Origin: CAUZSH01 sp963582935
GTDB taxonomy: Bacteria; Pseudomonadota; Gammaproteobacteria; Francisellales; Francisellaceae
Direction: 5' to 3'
Assembly (NCBI GenBank): GCA_963582935.1
Contig: CAUZSH010000008.1
Span: forward strand, 1 to 38,563
DNA length: 38,563 bases
A program made the translations under genes and the position numbers. Below the pieces are notes generated by a model, which saw only the letters and a program-made list of their open reading frames with translations, did no database searches and had not been told where the DNA came from. Below are positions 25,753-33,422 of this stretch, piece by piece (positions within the stretch are counted from its first letter, which is position 1; every line of letters starts with the position of its first letter).

Positions 25753-26232
25753 TTATTTTCTCCATTCTTTATAGACTGGAAAAAATTGTTCTAACGCCTT
25801 ACGATAAACTTGCTGCTTGAATGGAACCACATTGTCAACGGGGTGCCAGTAGTCTACCCAGCGCCAACGCTCAAATTCAGGTTTTCTCGTTGCTTGAAGA
25901 TTGATGGCGGAATCCTCAGATTTTAGCTTAAGTAAAAACCATTTTTGTTTTTGTCCAATGCAAAGCGGAAAATTTCGACGAATTAGAAATCTTGGCAGGC
26001 GATATCGAAGCCACGTGCGTGTGCATGCCATAATTTCAACATCATGTGGTTTCAATCCAACCTCTTCATGTAATTCGCGGTACATTGCTTCAATTGGCGT
26101 TTCACCGGAGTTTAAGCCACCTTGTGCAAATTGCCATGAATGTTGTCTTATTCGTTTACCCCAAAATATTTTACCCTTCTTATTGACGATTACTATCGCA
26201 ACATTCGCTCGATAGCCTTCATTATCAATCAC
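25753..26232 (-). CDS. rppH: RNA 5'-pyrophosphohydrolase RppH
   Basis: RppH removes pyrophosphate from the 5' end of mRNA, triggering RNase E decay. The 159-residue protein begins MIDNEGYRANVAIVI, and its Nudix box GGLNSGETPIEAMYRELHEE followed by VGL sits at about residues 38-60. Conserved family blocks WQFAQGG, TWLRYRLP and GQKQKWFLLKL follow, and RWVDYWHPV with VVPFKQQVYRKAL ends the fold. Length equals the family norm (about 160-175). It is the first gene of rppH-ptsP, divergent from glnA with 166 bases between starts. Confidence 0.96.
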   Translation of the reverse strand: MIDNEGYRANVAIVIVNKKGKIFWGKRIRQHSWQFAQGGLNSGETPIEAMYRELHEEVGLKPHDVEIMACTRTWLRYRLPRFLIRRNFPLCIGQKQKWFLLKLKSEDSAINLQATRKPEFERWRWVDYWHPVDNVVPFKQQVYRKALEQFFPVYKEWRK

Positions 26233-26326
26233 ACTTTATCCAAAGGTGTGTCCTATACTACCTTTAAGAGTAACTTAATTTTTAGGAAACTTCCTTGTAA
26301 ATTATGATGAAATCACATATTTTTAT

Positions 26327-26350
26327 GCATGTATTTTGATAAATACATGC
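26327..26350 (+). promoter_or_regulatory. Perfect 10-bp inverted repeat in the glnA upstream region
   Basis: GCATGTATTT (26327-26336) and AAATACATGC (26341-26350) are exact complements around TGAT. No T-run follows, so it is not a plain terminator. It ends 48 bases before the glnA ATG. Just upstream are TTGTAA (26295-26300) and TATTTT (26318-26323) with 17-base spacing, a possible sigma-70 promoter; the repeat would then overlap the start of transcription. It could be an operator or an mRNA leader hairpin. I find no -24/-12 sigma-54 element here. Confidence 0.45.
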
Positions 26351-26398
26351 TAGGATTTAGTTTGGATATATTTAGTCAACCTTGGAGAATAAGTCATT

Positions 26399-27811
26399 AT
26401 GTCTGATACAAAGAAGTTTTTTGATTTAGTGGAAACACATTCTGTAGAATTTATTGACCTTAGATTTACGGATACGCATGGTAAGGAACAGCACCTTACT
26501 ATGCCCGCGAGTGAACTGAATGAGGCCTTCTTTGAAGAGGGAAAAATGTTTGACGGCTCTTCTATTGAAGGTTGGAAAGGCATTAATGAGTCAGATATGG
26601 TGCTGATGCCTGATGCCTCAAATGCGATACTTGATCCATTCTTTGAAAGTCCCACATTAATTGTGCGTTGTGACATATTAGAGCCTGCGACTATGATGGG
26701 ATATGGGCGTGACCCACGTTCTGTTGCAAAACGTGCCGAGGAATACTTGCGTTCAACAGGAATTGCAGATACTTGTTACTGTGGTCCAGAGCCTGAGTTC
26801 TTTATCTTTGATGATGTGCGTTGGGATGTGCGGATGCAAGGGTGTTCTTATGAGATTAATTCAGAAGAAGCAGCTTGGTCTTCAAATACAAAATACAAAG
26901 ATGGAAATATGGGGCATCGTCCTGGTGTTAAGGGCGGATATTTCCCAGTTCCACCAGTTGATTCTTTACATGAAATTCGTGCCGAAATGTGCCATGTTTT
27001 GCAGGAGATTGGACAGCAAGTAGAAGTACATCATCATGAAGTGGGTACAGCTGGGCAATGTGAGATCGGTACAAAGTTTAACACACTCACCAATAAAGCT
27101 GATGAAGTGCAAGAAATGAAGTACGTGCTTCATAATGTTGCGCATGCCTATGGCAAAACATTGACCTTTATGCCAAAACCTGTGGTTGGCGATAATGGTT
27201 CAGGTATGCATGTTCACATGTCTTTATCTAAAGATGGTGTCAACCTTTTTGCCGGCGATGAATACGCCGGACTTTCAGAAGATGCCCTATTTTATATTGG
27301 TGGTATCATCAAACATGCGAAGGCGCTAAATGCATTTGCAAATGCTTCAACAAATAGCTACAAACGATTAGTTCCAGGCTATGAAGCACCAGTTTTACTT
27401 GCTTATTCGGCAAGAAACCGTTCAGCATCTATTCGTATTCCTTACACCACCAATGATAGAGGTCGTCGTATTGAAGTGCGATTTGGTGACCCAACGGCAA
27501 ACCCATACTTGATGTTTGCAGCGATGCTGCTCGCAGGACTTGATGGGATTCAAAATAAAACGCATCCAGGCGATGCGATGGATAAAAATCTATATGACTT
27601 GCCTGCAGAAGAGCTGGAAGATATCCCAGCCGTTGCGACTTCATTTGAGGAAGCGCTTGCATCATTAGATAAGGATCGTGACTTTTTGAAAGTGGGTGGG
27701 GTGTTTTCAGATGATATGATTGATGCGTATATTGATTTAAAAATGGAGCAAATTCAGCGTTTGAATATGGCAACGCATCCTGTGGAATTTGATATGTACT
27801 ATAGCTGCTAA
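26399..27811 (+). CDS. glnA: Glutamine synthetase, type I
   Basis: GlnA makes glutamine from glutamate, ammonia and ATP and acts as a cytoplasmic dodecamer. The 470 residues match the bacterial type I-beta length. Visible motifs are FDGSSIEGW (beta-grasp latch), the metal-site block PEPEFFIFDD, VEVHHHEVGTAGQCEI, the ATP-binding NGSGMHVHMS, and the Glu-flap region RLVPGYEAPVLLAYSARNRS. The adenylylation site is Tyr399 in DKNLYDLPAEE, so activity is probably controlled by GlnE. TTGGAGAA lies upstream of the ATG. The stop codon lies inside the left arm of a palindromic element that fills the gap to yggS. Confidence 0.97.
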   Translation: MSDTKKFFDLVETHSVEFIDLRFTDTHGKEQHLTMPASELNEAFFEEGKMFDGSSIEGWKGINESDMVLMPDASNAILDPFFESPTLIVRCDILEPATMMGYGRDPRSVAKRAEEYLRSTGIADTCYCGPEPEFFIFDDVRWDVRMQGCSYEINSEEAAWSSNTKYKDGNMGHRPGVKGGYFPVPPVDSLHEIRAEMCHVLQEIGQQVEVHHHEVGTAGQCEIGTKFNTLTNKADEVQEMKYVLHNVAHAYGKTLTFMPKPVVGDNGSGMHVHMSLSKDGVNLFAGDEYAGLSEDALFYIGGIIKHAKALNAFANASTNSYKRLVPGYEAPVLLAYSARNRSASIRIPYTTNDRGRRIEVRFGDPTANPYLMFAAMLLAGLDGIQNKTHPGDAMDKNLYDLPAEELEDIPAVATSFEEALASLDKDRDFLKVGGVFSDDMIDAYIDLKMEQIQRLNMATHPVEFDMYYSC

Positions 27812-27938
27812 TTCACTTTTGCAAGCGGCGTCTTTTTCAGAATCTCTGCGTTGTTTAAAAGACTGCTGTGCTCATTTACAAATTGTAAACTGCGCGCCTT
27901 GATTTTCAGAAAAAAACTTGTTTGCAAAAGTGAATTAG
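27808..27938. repeat. 131-bp palindromic element with perfect 17-bp terminal inverted repeats
   Basis: CTAATTCACTTTTGCAA (27808-27824) is exactly complementary to TTGCAAAAGTGAATTAG (27922-27938). Inside are partly complementary segments next to the arms (GTCTTTTTCAGAATC near 27830 against GATTTTCAGAAAAAAAC near 27901), a GTCTTTT/AAAAGAC repeat (27830-27836, 27857-27863) and the palindrome TTTACAAATTGTAAA (27875-27889). It carries the last bases of glnA and ends 2 bases before the yggS stop. It resembles a miniature inverted-repeat element or a large bidirectional terminator hairpin. I see no second copy in the window. Confidence 0.7.
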
Positions 27939-27940
27939 AA

Positions 27941-28651
27941 TTAAGGTAGTCTTTTTCCAAAAATATCTGTACCAATTCGCACCATAGTGCTACCTTCCTT
28001 GATAGCAGCCTCAAGGTCGCCACTCATTCCCATAGATAATGTGTCCATATTCAAGCTTAATTTTTGATTGAGTCGGTCAAAAATTATTTTTAGTCTCGCA
28101 AAATTTTGGCACTGAATTTCAAAATCTTGAGTTGCCTCAGGAATGCACATTAAGCCTCGAAGTTTTAGATTTGGCAGTGATCTGATCTTTTCTATGAGAG
28201 ATTCTAAAATAGCTTCATTTTGTATGTCTACTCCTGCTTTGCTTGATTCTTGATTAATATTCATTTGTAGGCAAATATTGAGAGCTGATAATGACTTTAA
28301 TCTTTGACGATTAAGGCGTTCAGCGACCTTGAACGTTGAGACTGTATGTGCCCACGCAAAGTTTTCAGCAATGAGTTTCGTTTTATTTGATTGAATAGCA
28401 CCGATAAAATGCCAGGAAATATCATTAGGAAGTATCGCTATCTTTGAGAGAGCCTCTTGTAAGTAGTTTTCGCCAAAATCTCGAATTCCAATTTCATAAG
28501 CAATTTGTAGTGACTCAGCAGGTTTTGTTTTTGAGACGGCAAGTAACTGAACCTCATCAGGAGCTCGGTGGTGTTTTATGGCTAAGTCCTCTATTTTCTC
28601 AGAGATGGCTCGTAGGTTTTTTTCAATAAAGGTGCGTGTTTCCAGACTCAT
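27941..28651 (-). CDS. yggS: YggS/PROSC family PLP-binding homeostasis protein
   Basis: YggS carries pyridoxal 5'-phosphate and keeps vitamin B6 and amino-acid pools balanced; it has no known enzymatic activity. The 236 residues include the PLP lysine in LLAVSKTKP (about 35-43), then FGENYLQEALSKI, WHFIGAIQSNK, GLMCIPEATQD and the phosphate-binding LSMGMSGDLEAAIKEGSTMVR ending in RIGTDIFG. The frame continues 59 codons upstream into pilT on the opposite strand; the ATG at 28651 gives the family N-terminus MSLETRTFIEKNLRAI. It is divergent from pilT with 43 bases between starts, a common gammaproteobacterial arrangement. Confidence 0.94.
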   Translation of the reverse strand: MSLETRTFIEKNLRAISEKIEDLAIKHHRAPDEVQLLAVSKTKPAESLQIAYEIGIRDFGENYLQEALSKIAILPNDISWHFIGAIQSNKTKLIAENFAWAHTVSTFKVAERLNRQRLKSLSALNICLQMNINQESSKAGVDIQNEAILESLIEKIRSLPNLKLRGLMCIPEATQDFEIQCQNFARLKIIFDRLNQKLSLNMDTLSMGMSGDLEAAIKEGSTMVRIGTDIFGKRLP

Positions 28652-28694
28652 GCTAAACTTAGGATTGTATTGGTTAATATAAAGGTAAGTGTAC

Positions 28695-29732
28695 ATGGAT
28701 ATTACAGAAATTTTAACTTTTTGTGTGCAACAAGGTGCATCTGATTTGCATCTATCGGCAGGGCTTCCACCGCTTATTCGGATTGATGGAGATGTACGAA
28801 AGATAGATATGCCAACGCTCGAGCACAAGCAAGTTTTTGATTTGATTTATGATGTGATGAGTGACAAGCAGCGTAAAGAATATGAATCAAAGCTTGAAAT
28901 TGATTTTTCTTTTGAAATTCCAGATTTTTCACGTTTTAGGGTCAATGCATTTAATCAAAATCGAGGTGCCGCAGCTGTTTTTAGAACGATTCCTTCAGAT
29001 GTTCTGACGTTAGAACAAATCAAAGCACCTGAGCTTTTTAGGGAGTTAATCGAAAAACCAAAGGGGCTTATTTTGGTTACAGGACCAACGGGATCAGGGA
29101 AAAGTACCACCTTGGCTGCAATGTTGGATCATATAAATAAAAATCATTATGGACATTTATTGACGATAGAAGACCCTATTGAATTTGTGCATGAGAGTAA
29201 AAAGTGTCTCATTAATCAACGAGAAGTGCATCGGGACACCTTGAGCTTTGAGTCTTCATTGCGCTCAGCGTTGCGTGAAGATCCAGACTATATTCTCGTT
29301 GGGGAAATGCGAGATCTTGAAACTATTCGGCTGGCGTTGACGGCGGCTGAAACAGGGCATTTGGTCTTTGGAACATTACATACTACTTCTGCACCCAAAA
29401 CGATTGACAGGATTGTAGATGTCTTTCCTGCCGCTGAGCAGGGAATGGTGCGGACGATGCTATCGGAATCATTGCAAGCGGTCATTTCTCAAACATTACT
29501 AAAGAAAATAGGTGGAGGGCGTGTGGCAGCGCACGAAATTATGATTGGAACGCCTGCAATACGCAATTTAATCCGAGAGAATAAAGTTGCACAAATGTAC
29601 TCATCTTTGCAAACGGGGCAAAAGTACGGTATGCAGACCTTAGATCAAAATTTGGTGGCGCTCATTCGTTCTGGGCAAGTTGACATAACAGAAGCTAAAA
29701 AATATGCAACGGATAAGTCTGCGATGGGTTAA
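28695..29732 (+). CDS. pilT: Type IV pilus retraction ATPase PilT
   Basis: PilT is the hexameric cytoplasmic ATPase that disassembles type IV pili, powering twitching and DNA uptake. The 345 residues match the family length (344). N-terminal MDITEILTFCVQQGASDLHL is typical. Walker A is TGPTGSGKSTT (about 130-140). The Asp box TIEDPIEFVH, Walker B region DYILVGEMRDLET and the His box TGHLVFGTLHTTSA follow. AIRNLIRENKVAQMYSSLQTG is the retraction-motif region near the C-terminus. AAGGTAAG lies 5 bases upstream of the ATG at 28695; the in-frame GTG at 28689 is too close to it. No pilU follows; RNA genes do. Confidence 0.96.
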   Translation: MDITEILTFCVQQGASDLHLSAGLPPLIRIDGDVRKIDMPTLEHKQVFDLIYDVMSDKQRKEYESKLEIDFSFEIPDFSRFRVNAFNQNRGAAAVFRTIPSDVLTLEQIKAPELFRELIEKPKGLILVTGPTGSGKSTTLAAMLDHINKNHYGHLLTIEDPIEFVHESKKCLINQREVHRDTLSFESSLRSALREDPDYILVGEMRDLETIRLALTAAETGHLVFGTLHTTSAPKTIDRIVDVFPAAEQGMVRTMLSESLQAVISQTLLKKIGGGRVAAHEIMIGTPAIRNLIRENKVAQMYSSLQTGQKYGMQTLDQNLVALIRSGQVDITEAKKYATDKSAMG

Positions 29733-29766
29733 TTGCCAGTAAAGGAAATCAATAAACAGAAACTTC

Positions 29767-29795
29767 TTGAAACTTTATAAGAAAGATAGAATAAT
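29767..29795 (+). promoter_or_regulatory. Promoter of the SRP RNA gene
   Basis: TTGAAA (29767-29772) and AATAAT (29790-29795) are each 5 of 6 to consensus with exactly 17 bases between. The predicted start near 29802 coincides with the first base of the SRP RNA stem. Confidence 0.65.
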
Positions 29796-29801
29796 AGCAA
29801 A

Positions 29802-29907
29802 CGTTGGTTCGGTCCTCTCGCAATGATAGATTGTGAACTCCGTCAGATCCGGAAGGAAGCAGCGGTAGCGATTGATGCGTGTGCCGGGATGTGGCTGAAT
29901 CAACCTC
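29802..29907 (+). ncRNA. ffs: Signal recognition particle 4.5S RNA
   Basis: The SRP RNA binds Ffh and targets inner-membrane proteins to FtsY. The highly conserved apical part TCCGGAAGGAAGCAGC lies at about 29848-29863, followed by GCGTGTGCCGGGATG on the return strand. The outer stem pairs GTTGGTTCGGTC (from 29803) with GGCTGAATCAAC (29893-29904), allowing G-U pairs. The size of about 106 bases fits the small gammaproteobacterial form. Ends are estimated from the stem to within a few bases. Confidence 0.93.
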
Positions 29908-29944
29908 GAATTGTTAAATTTTCAAATTAATGTTTTCTTAAACG

Positions 29945-29973
29945 ATGTCATTCTAAATATAATCCGTTACAAT
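29945..29973 (+). promoter_or_regulatory. Promoter of the RNase P RNA gene
   Basis: ATGTCA (29945-29950; 4 of 6) and TACAAT (29968-29973; 5 of 6) have exactly 17 bases between. The predicted start is about 29980, the first base of the P1 stem. Confidence 0.55.
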
Positions 29974-29979
29974 ACCCAC

Positions 29980-30355
<376 letters not shown>

Positions 30356-30414
30356 ACTTTTTTAGAGGTTCATGTATACTTTCTCATATGTTTTCTTTAC
30401 GTAATATTCGGCTT

Positions 30415-31068
30415 ATGTTTACAGGATTGATTGAAGATTTAGGAGAAGTCGAATCCCTAGAAAAAATAGGTGGAGATATACGACTTCTGATTAAGCCTGC
30501 AGCGATGAATATTTATCAAGTTCAGATGGGTGATAGTATTGCAATCAATGGGATTTGTTTAACGGTTGTTTCTATTGAGAATGGTATGCTTGGTTTTGAT
30601 GCATCACAAGAAACGATCAAAAAAACTTCACTTGTTTCGTTGAAGAAAGGCTCTTTGGTGAACTTAGAACAAGCAATGGCAGTGGGTGATCGTTTGGGTG
30701 GGCACATGGTTTCAGGGCATGTGGATTCGACAACTTCTTTAATGAAAGTTGAAAAAGATGCGCGCTCAATGTGTTTGTATTATAGATTTCCAGATGGCTA
30801 CGCACATTATATTGCCCAAAAAGGCTCCATCTGTATTGATGGGGTAAGCTTAACGGTTAATGAGGTGACGGATCAATATTTTACGGTCAATATTATCCCC
30901 CATACTTGGAAAAACACCGTTATGAAAACCTATCAAATAGGGCAATGTGTGAATATTGAAATTGATGTGATTGCGCGTTATCTCGAACGATTTTTGCAAT
31001 GTGGCGCCAGTAAGGATTCAACAGCAAATCAAAATACATTAGGCTATAATGATCTGTTAAAGCTATAG
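30415..31068 (+). CDS. ribE: Riboflavin synthase, alpha subunit
   Basis: The enzyme dismutates two 6,7-dimethyl-8-ribityllumazine molecules to riboflavin. The protein is 217 residues and contains the two tandem lumazine-binding domains: MFTGLIEDLGEVE at the start, then INGICLTVVSI and VSGHVDSTT, with the second-repeat copy CIDGVSLTVNEV. I start at the ATG at 30415, which gives the canonical MFTGLIE N-terminus. The frame also offers an ATG at 30388. Neither has a convincing ribosome site. A 10-codon frame with an AGAGG site (30372-30404) stops 10 bases before the chosen ATG, which might couple translation. No FMN riboswitch is seen. No ribD, ribBA or ribH is adjacent. Confidence 0.94.
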   Translation: MFTGLIEDLGEVESLEKIGGDIRLLIKPAAMNIYQVQMGDSIAINGICLTVVSIENGMLGFDASQETIKKTSLVSLKKGSLVNLEQAMAVGDRLGGHMVSGHVDSTTSLMKVEKDARSMCLYYRFPDGYAHYIAQKGSICIDGVSLTVNEVTDQYFTVNIIPHTWKNTVMKTYQIGQCVNIEIDVIARYLERFLQCGASKDSTANQNTLGYNDLLKL

Positions 31069-31095
31069 CTAAAACGATCTCAAAGAGGAGTAGTG

Positions 31096-31971
31096 ATGTC
31101 AGGTGAAAAAGTATTTGAGAAAACAAGTGGAAATATGAGAGAAAAGGCTGGGAATAAAGCCTTGGATAACTTGTCAGATAAAATAGTTATCGCTGAGAAT
31201 TTGAATGGTATTTTTAAAATCACTTTAAATCGCCCCAAAGCATTGAACTGTCTCAACCCCCAGCTAATTGAAGAACTAACGGAAACCTTTAAGGAAGCTG
31301 CAGTAGATAAAAATATTCATGTGGTTATTTTACAAGGCTCGGGGCATAATTTTATGGCGGGCGGAGATATTCGATTTTTCAAGGGGCTTGTTGATGCGCC
31401 TGAAGGAATTAATGTTGAGTCACTGAATTGTATTGTTGCGAAAGCTCAAAATCTTGTGCGTGAAATTTATGATCTTAAAAAACCTGTCATCGCTTCAGTA
31501 GAAGGCGTGGTAGCGGGCTATGGTTTGAGTTTGGTTGCAGCTTGTGATTTTGCGATCGCCACAGATAAATGTGTTTTTACCACGGCGTATAGCAATATTG
31601 GATTGACGCCAGACGGAGGAGCAAGCTTTATACTGCCCCGTGTTTTAGGCTTAAAAAAAGCTAAAGAGCTGATGATGTTGGCAGATCAATTTGATTCAAA
31701 TGAAGCGTTGGAAATAGGTTTATTGAATAAGGTAGTGCCTGCAGAGAGTCTTGTCCATCATGTGAATAAATTGGCTGTGCGCCTGCAACATAGTGCACGT
31801 CATGTGATGGGGAATATCAAACAATTGACTAATACTGCATTTGAACGGACACTTAGTGAGCAGCTAGAAGCCGAACGGTCTTCTTTTGTGGATTGTGTAC
31901 AGAAAGAAGATTTTAAAATTGGAGTCAATGCATTCCTTAACAAAAAAATGCCTAAATATACAGGGCAATAA
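31096..31971 (+). CDS. Enoyl-CoA hydratase/isomerase (crotonase) family protein
   Basis: Crotonase-fold enzymes act on acyl-CoA thioesters. The 291-residue protein has a 40-residue N-terminal extension, then NGIFKITLNRPKALNCLN, the oxyanion-hole loops FMAGGDIRFF and VEGVVAGYGLSLVAACD, and GLTPDGGASFILPRVLG. The two Glu residues of true enoyl-CoA hydratase are absent: Ser lies in the GLSLVAACD loop and in AYSNIG. The Asp in TPDGG instead matches the acid of PaaG-type or delta3-delta2 enoyl-CoA isomerases. I therefore favour an isomerase over a hydratase. The ATG at 31096 follows GAGGAG by 5 bases; a GTG at 31093 is too close. It lies between ribE and murC on the same strand. Confidence 0.85.
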   Translation: MSGEKVFEKTSGNMREKAGNKALDNLSDKIVIAENLNGIFKITLNRPKALNCLNPQLIEELTETFKEAAVDKNIHVVILQGSGHNFMAGGDIRFFKGLVDAPEGINVESLNCIVAKAQNLVREIYDLKKPVIASVEGVVAGYGLSLVAACDFAIATDKCVFTTAYSNIGLTPDGGASFILPRVLGLKKAKELMMLADQFDSNEALEIGLLNKVVPAESLVHHVNKLAVRLQHSARHVMGNIKQLTNTAFERTLSEQLEAERSSFVDCVQKEDFKIGVNAFLNKKMPKYTGQ

Positions 31972-32003
31972 GGTAGAATCAACTCTGATTGGTGAGTTTA
32001 TCC

Positions 32004-33422
32004 ATGTTAAATTTTGCAATGAAAGGAATGCACCATATTCACTTTGTGGGAATAGGGGGTGCAGGGATGTCGGGTATTGCCGAAGTCATGCATACGCTAG
32101 GATTTCAAGTTTCAGGGTCAGACTTGCGGGTTTCTGAGAGCACAGCACGTCTTAAAAGCCTCGGTATAACCATTCATATCGGGCATTGTGCATCGAATAT
32201 TAGTCTGGGAAACCGCGAGATAGCTGTTGCTAAAAAGGTGGATCTGTTGGTTTTATCTACCGCCGTGAAGGCTGGTAATGTTGAGTTGGAAGCGGCTAAA
32301 TTAGCCATGATTCCCATGATTTCTAGAGCTGAAATGCTGGCAGAACTGATGCGTTTTCGTTATGGTATTGCCGTTTCAGGAACGCATGGAAAGACAACCG
32401 TCACCAGTATGCTTGCGTTTATTTTTTCTCATGCCGGGCTTGATCCAACTTATGTGATTGGTGGGAAGGTGAATAGCTTTACGCATCATGCCCAGCTTGG
32501 GAAAGGAAAATATTTTATTGCTGAGGCCGATGAAAGTGACGCGTCATTTTTACGGTTATCGCCAATGGCTGCAATTATCAGCAGTATTGATGAAGATCAT
32601 ATGCAAACCTATGGGAATGACCCTGATAGATTGAAAAAAGCATTTGTTGAATTTGGTTTGGGGCTTCCTTTTTATGGATTGCTGGTAGGTTGTGTTGATG
32701 ATCCTATTGTATTAGAGGTGATGGAGTCTGTCGGGCGAAAAACTTTTGGGTATGGATTCTCTGAAAAAGCAGATTATCAGGCAAAAAAATATTTGATCAA
32801 AGACGGCGTGAGTTCGTTTATTGTCGATTTTAAAGGTGATGAAAATCATGCTTTTCTTTTGCCATTGCCTGGGAAATATAATGTTCAAAATGCCTTGGCT
32901 GCCATTGCGGTCTCACACCAGTTAGGTATAACCATGGAGAAAATTGCCGAGGCACTTGTCAAATTTCCTGGAATTGCTCGGCGGTTTGATCTTTATAAAG
33001 ACCTTTGTTTTGAGGGTGTTTACATCGATTTGATTGATGATTATGGGCATCATCCTGTTGAGATTATAGCGATGATGGAATCGGTGAGGGCACTTTATCC
33101 AGAGCGACGCATTATACACGTGTTTCAGCCGCATCGTTATACGCGCACAAGAGACCTTTTCGATGACCTAGTTGTTTCACTTAGCCATGCCGATCAGTTA
33201 ATTCTATTGGATACCTATCCTGCGGGCGAATCGTTAATTGTAGGTGCAACGTCAACAGACCTAGCAAAATTACTTAATGATAAGAATGTTGTGGTTTATG
33301 GGGTTGCAGATGCCTCAGAGTCCTATCAATTGCTAAGGGAAATCATTAAGTCTGGAGATATTGTGCTGGTGCAAGGTGCGGGAGATATTGCAGGCTTGGC
33401 TTCTAAGCTTGTTTTAAAATAA
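32004..33422 (+). CDS. murC: UDP-N-acetylmuramate--L-alanine ligase MurC
   Basis: MurC adds L-alanine to UDP-MurNAc, the first peptide step of peptidoglycan synthesis, in the cytoplasm with ATP. The 472 residues start with the Rossmann domain (HHIHFVGIGGAGMSGIAEVM). The ATP site GTHGKTT lies at about 126-132, followed by AEADESDASFL, the central-domain IDEDHMQTYG and PGKYNVQNALAAIAVS, and the C-terminal DDYGHHPVEI with FQPHRYTRTRDL. HFVGIGGAGM distinguishes MurC from Mpl. GGTGAG lies 7 bases before the ATG at 32004; a TTG at 31989 is less likely. It stands apart from murG, murB, ddl and ftsQAZ, with which it is usually clustered. Its end overlaps the converging lysE-type gene by 9 bases. Confidence 0.95.
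   Translation: MLNFAMKGMHHIHFVGIGGAGMSGIAEVMHTLGFQVSGSDLRVSESTARLKSLGITIHIGHCASNISLGNREIAVAKKVDLLVLSTAVKAGNVELEAAKLAMIPMISRAEMLAELMRFRYGIAVSGTHGKTTVTSMLAFIFSHAGLDPTYVIGGKVNSFTHHAQLGKGKYFIAEADESDASFLRLSPMAAIISSIDEDHMQTYGNDPDRLKKAFVEFGLGLPFYGLLVGCVDDPIVLEVMESVGRKTFGYGFSEKADYQAKKYLIKDGVSSFIVDFKGDENHAFLLPLPGKYNVQNALAAIAVSHQLGITMEKIAEALVKFPGIARRFDLYKDLCFEGVYIDLIDDYGHHPVEIIAMMESVRALYPERRIIHVFQPHRYTRTRDLFDDLVVSLSHADQLILLDTYPAGESLIVGATSTDLAKLLNDKNVVVYGVADASESYQLLREIIKSGDIVLVQGAGDIAGLASKLVLK

Noticed and set aside
26233..26398. Sigma-54 promoter and NtrC sites upstream of glnA
   Set aside because: No GG and GC pair with proper spacing, and no NtrC-like palindrome, could be found by eye.
27429..27773. 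A 114-codon frame opposite the 3' part of glnA
   Set aside because: Its sequence is explained by the conserved glnA coding strand; no ribosome site and no recognisable domain.
27808..28023. A 71-codon minus-strand frame running across the palindromic element into yggS
   Set aside because: It arises from the inverted-repeat element and the yggS 3' end in another frame; no protein family features.
28652..28828. An N-terminal extension of YggS by 59 codons
   Set aside because: It would overlap pilT on the other strand and add residues not found in the family; the ATG at 28651 gives the normal N-terminus.
32004..33422. Possible Mpl (murein peptide ligase) instead of MurC
   Set aside because: The N-terminal GIGGAGMSGIA motif and length fit MurC; Mpl has a different motif at this place.
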